A DNA stretch of 34,314 nt from Planctomycetia bacterium (GTDB lineage: Bacteria > Planctomycetota > Planctomycetia > Pirellulales > Thermoguttaceae), in the NCBI GenBank assembly GCA_030527705.1, contig JAUNAI010000011.1, positions 1-34,314 on the forward strand. Reading direction: 5' to 3'. A program made the position numbers and the translations under genes. Each line of letters opens with the position of its first letter. Position 1 is the first letter of the stretch. This document shows, one piece after another, positions 33,366 to 34,314 of this stretch. Below the pieces are notes generated by a model that did not search any database, had not been told where the DNA came from, and saw only the letters and a list, made by a program, of their open reading frames with translations.

Positions 33366-34314
33366 ATGAATACGGGAAGATTTTTGTTATTGAGCCTTTT
33401 ACTAGGTTGGTTTTGTTTGGGAGATGCGGGAAATATTTTACAGGCACAGGGGGAAAGTGATTTAATCTCGGCGCATTGGATGCGAAAACACAATGGTTTT
33501 TATGCGGTTTGGTTGCCGAATTCACTGGCGAACCGATTTCCTAAAACGGTTCCTTTTCCTCATGATCATGAGTTGTATGGTTTAAAACTGCATACGAAAG
33601 TTATCGGAAATACCCTTGAAATAAGCGTTCCACTGGACGAAAGAGTGTGTATGTATACCGAAATATATCCCCTGAAACCGAAAATTGGTGATTGTTGGTA
33701 TTCTGTGTGTTATATCAAAAACATTTCCGATTCGCCTATTCAGAATGTTTATACTCCTGATTTTAGTCAGATGATGATGAATAACCATAAACGGAACTTG
33801 CGGGGTGTACGGGGAGGAATATTTCGGAGACGTTTTAGCGAGTTACCAGCGGGAGGTAAAGCGTTGTTATACTCTCGTATGCAGAGCGTTATTTATCCTA
33901 AAGGAACGAAGGAGGCGTTAAATTTACTACCTTTTATGGGAATTTGCGAACAGGAGAATTACGTAATTGGTAGAACTTTTAACTCGTGGATTTTGTGTCC
34001 GCAGAAAGAGAAATACACGGGTCCCAGACCTTATGTTGACATATCGGCTTGCGTCGAATTTGACGCCTATACTCCGCGACCAGAAGCTGAAACGGTGAAT
34101 TTAGTTCAGTGGTTAGAATTCATTGGACCGGACAAGGGGCAATTCCAGGTGATTCCAAGTGACGAGAATCCAGAACCGGTTGGTGACGATGTGTATGATT
34201 TTTATCTGAGCGATCCATTTATCGGTGCGGACGAGACGTTGCTCGAAGAACCCTCGACAGCGCGAGATGAGATGAAATTGACGCGTTTGATTTTGGAATA
34301 TGCGAAAGGAGAAG
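33366..34314 (+). CDS. Secreted protein of a tandem paralogue family, member A' (partial at the window edge)
   Basis: An open frame from the ATG at 33366, five bases after AGGAGG, runs to the end of the window (316 codons seen). The signal peptide is GRFLLLSLLLGWFCLGDAGN...QAQ. It aligns with member A: EIYPLKPKIGDCWYSVCYIK, NISDSPIQNV, then YDFYLSDPFIGADETLLEEP. Bases 34167-34314 match member A 31791-31938 with only four differences, while its first half is much more diverged. The C-terminus lies beyond the window. Same unknown family as A and B. Confidence 0.8.
   Translation, partial: MNTGRFLLLSLLLGWFCLGDAGNILQAQGESDLISAHWMRKHNGFYAVWLPNSLANRFPKTVPFPHDHELYGLKLHTKVIGNTLEISVPLDERVCMYTEIYPLKPKIGDCWYSVCYIKNISDSPIQNVYTPDFSQMMMNNHKRNLRGVRGGIFRRRFSELPAGGKALLYSRMQSVIYPKGTKEALNLLPFMGICEQENYVIGRTFNSWILCPQKEKYTGPRPYVDISACVEFDAYTPRPEAETVNLVQWLEFIGPDKGQFQVIPSDENPEPVGDDVYDFYLSDPFIGADETLLEEPSTARDEMKLTRLILEYAKGE

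Noticed and set aside
1-34314. CRISPR arrays, tRNA or rRNA genes, prophage genes and intact transposases
   Set aside because: No regular direct-repeat/spacer array, no cloverleaf with a TTCGA-type arm, and no recognisable phage or transposase protein were found on reading both strands.

Overview
The window looks like chromosomal DNA of a low-to-moderate GC, anaerobic member of the Planctomycetota. The signs are a DUF1559 protein with a prepilin-type N-terminus, a secreted giant protein carrying the planctomycete motif LEERNLLSA near its N-terminus, an RpoE-like ECF sigma factor, many secreted proteins of unknown function, and a HydE [FeFe]-hydrogenase maturase next to a DUF6485 cysteine-rich protein. 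The phylum call is an inference from these families. No rRNA, tRNA, CRISPR or intact transposase gene was seen.

Layout. 1-7.8 kb (minus strand): a three-module lipoprotein cut by the window edge, glgC, a 396-bp element with 30-bp terminal inverted repeats, an ECF sigma factor, and a DUF1559 protein translationally coupled to a secreted alpha/beta hydrolase. 7.8-12.3 kb: a BspA-type leucine-rich-repeat gene and a ferritin gene that converge on an inverted pair of structured repeats; csrA; a secreted GH16 glycosidase; and a small membrane-protein gene preceded by a structured leader RNA with its own promoter and terminator. 12.4-21 kb (minus strand): DUF6485-hydE, then dnaN-dciA, rmlB-rmlA and a cupin/glycosyltransferase/M16-like gene string, which suggests dTDP-sugar and surface-glycan synthesis. 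21.0-22.2 kb: an AT-rich region with DnaA boxes beside dnaN, at the point where gene direction switches from minus to plus; this is a candidate replication origin. 22.2-34.3 kb (plus strand): a large secreted protein of unknown function, 1.3 kb of repeat-rich intergenic DNA, an FHA-GAF histidine kinase, a 1017-residue Calx-beta/metalloprotease surface protein, and a tandem array of secreted paralogues built by unequal recombination.

The strongest candidates for undescribed biology are: (1) the leader RNA at 11968-12298, whose closing-helix strand is repeated exactly at the ribosome-binding site of the downstream small gene, and which can also form an alternative pairing with its terminator; (2) three families of small non-coding elements (104-bp TA-flanked elements in five copies, ~150-bp structured repeats in three copies with changed but still paired stems, and the 396-bp element); (3) the tandem array with near-identical 3' ends and diverged fronts. 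All were found by reading the sequence; no database search or folding program was run.
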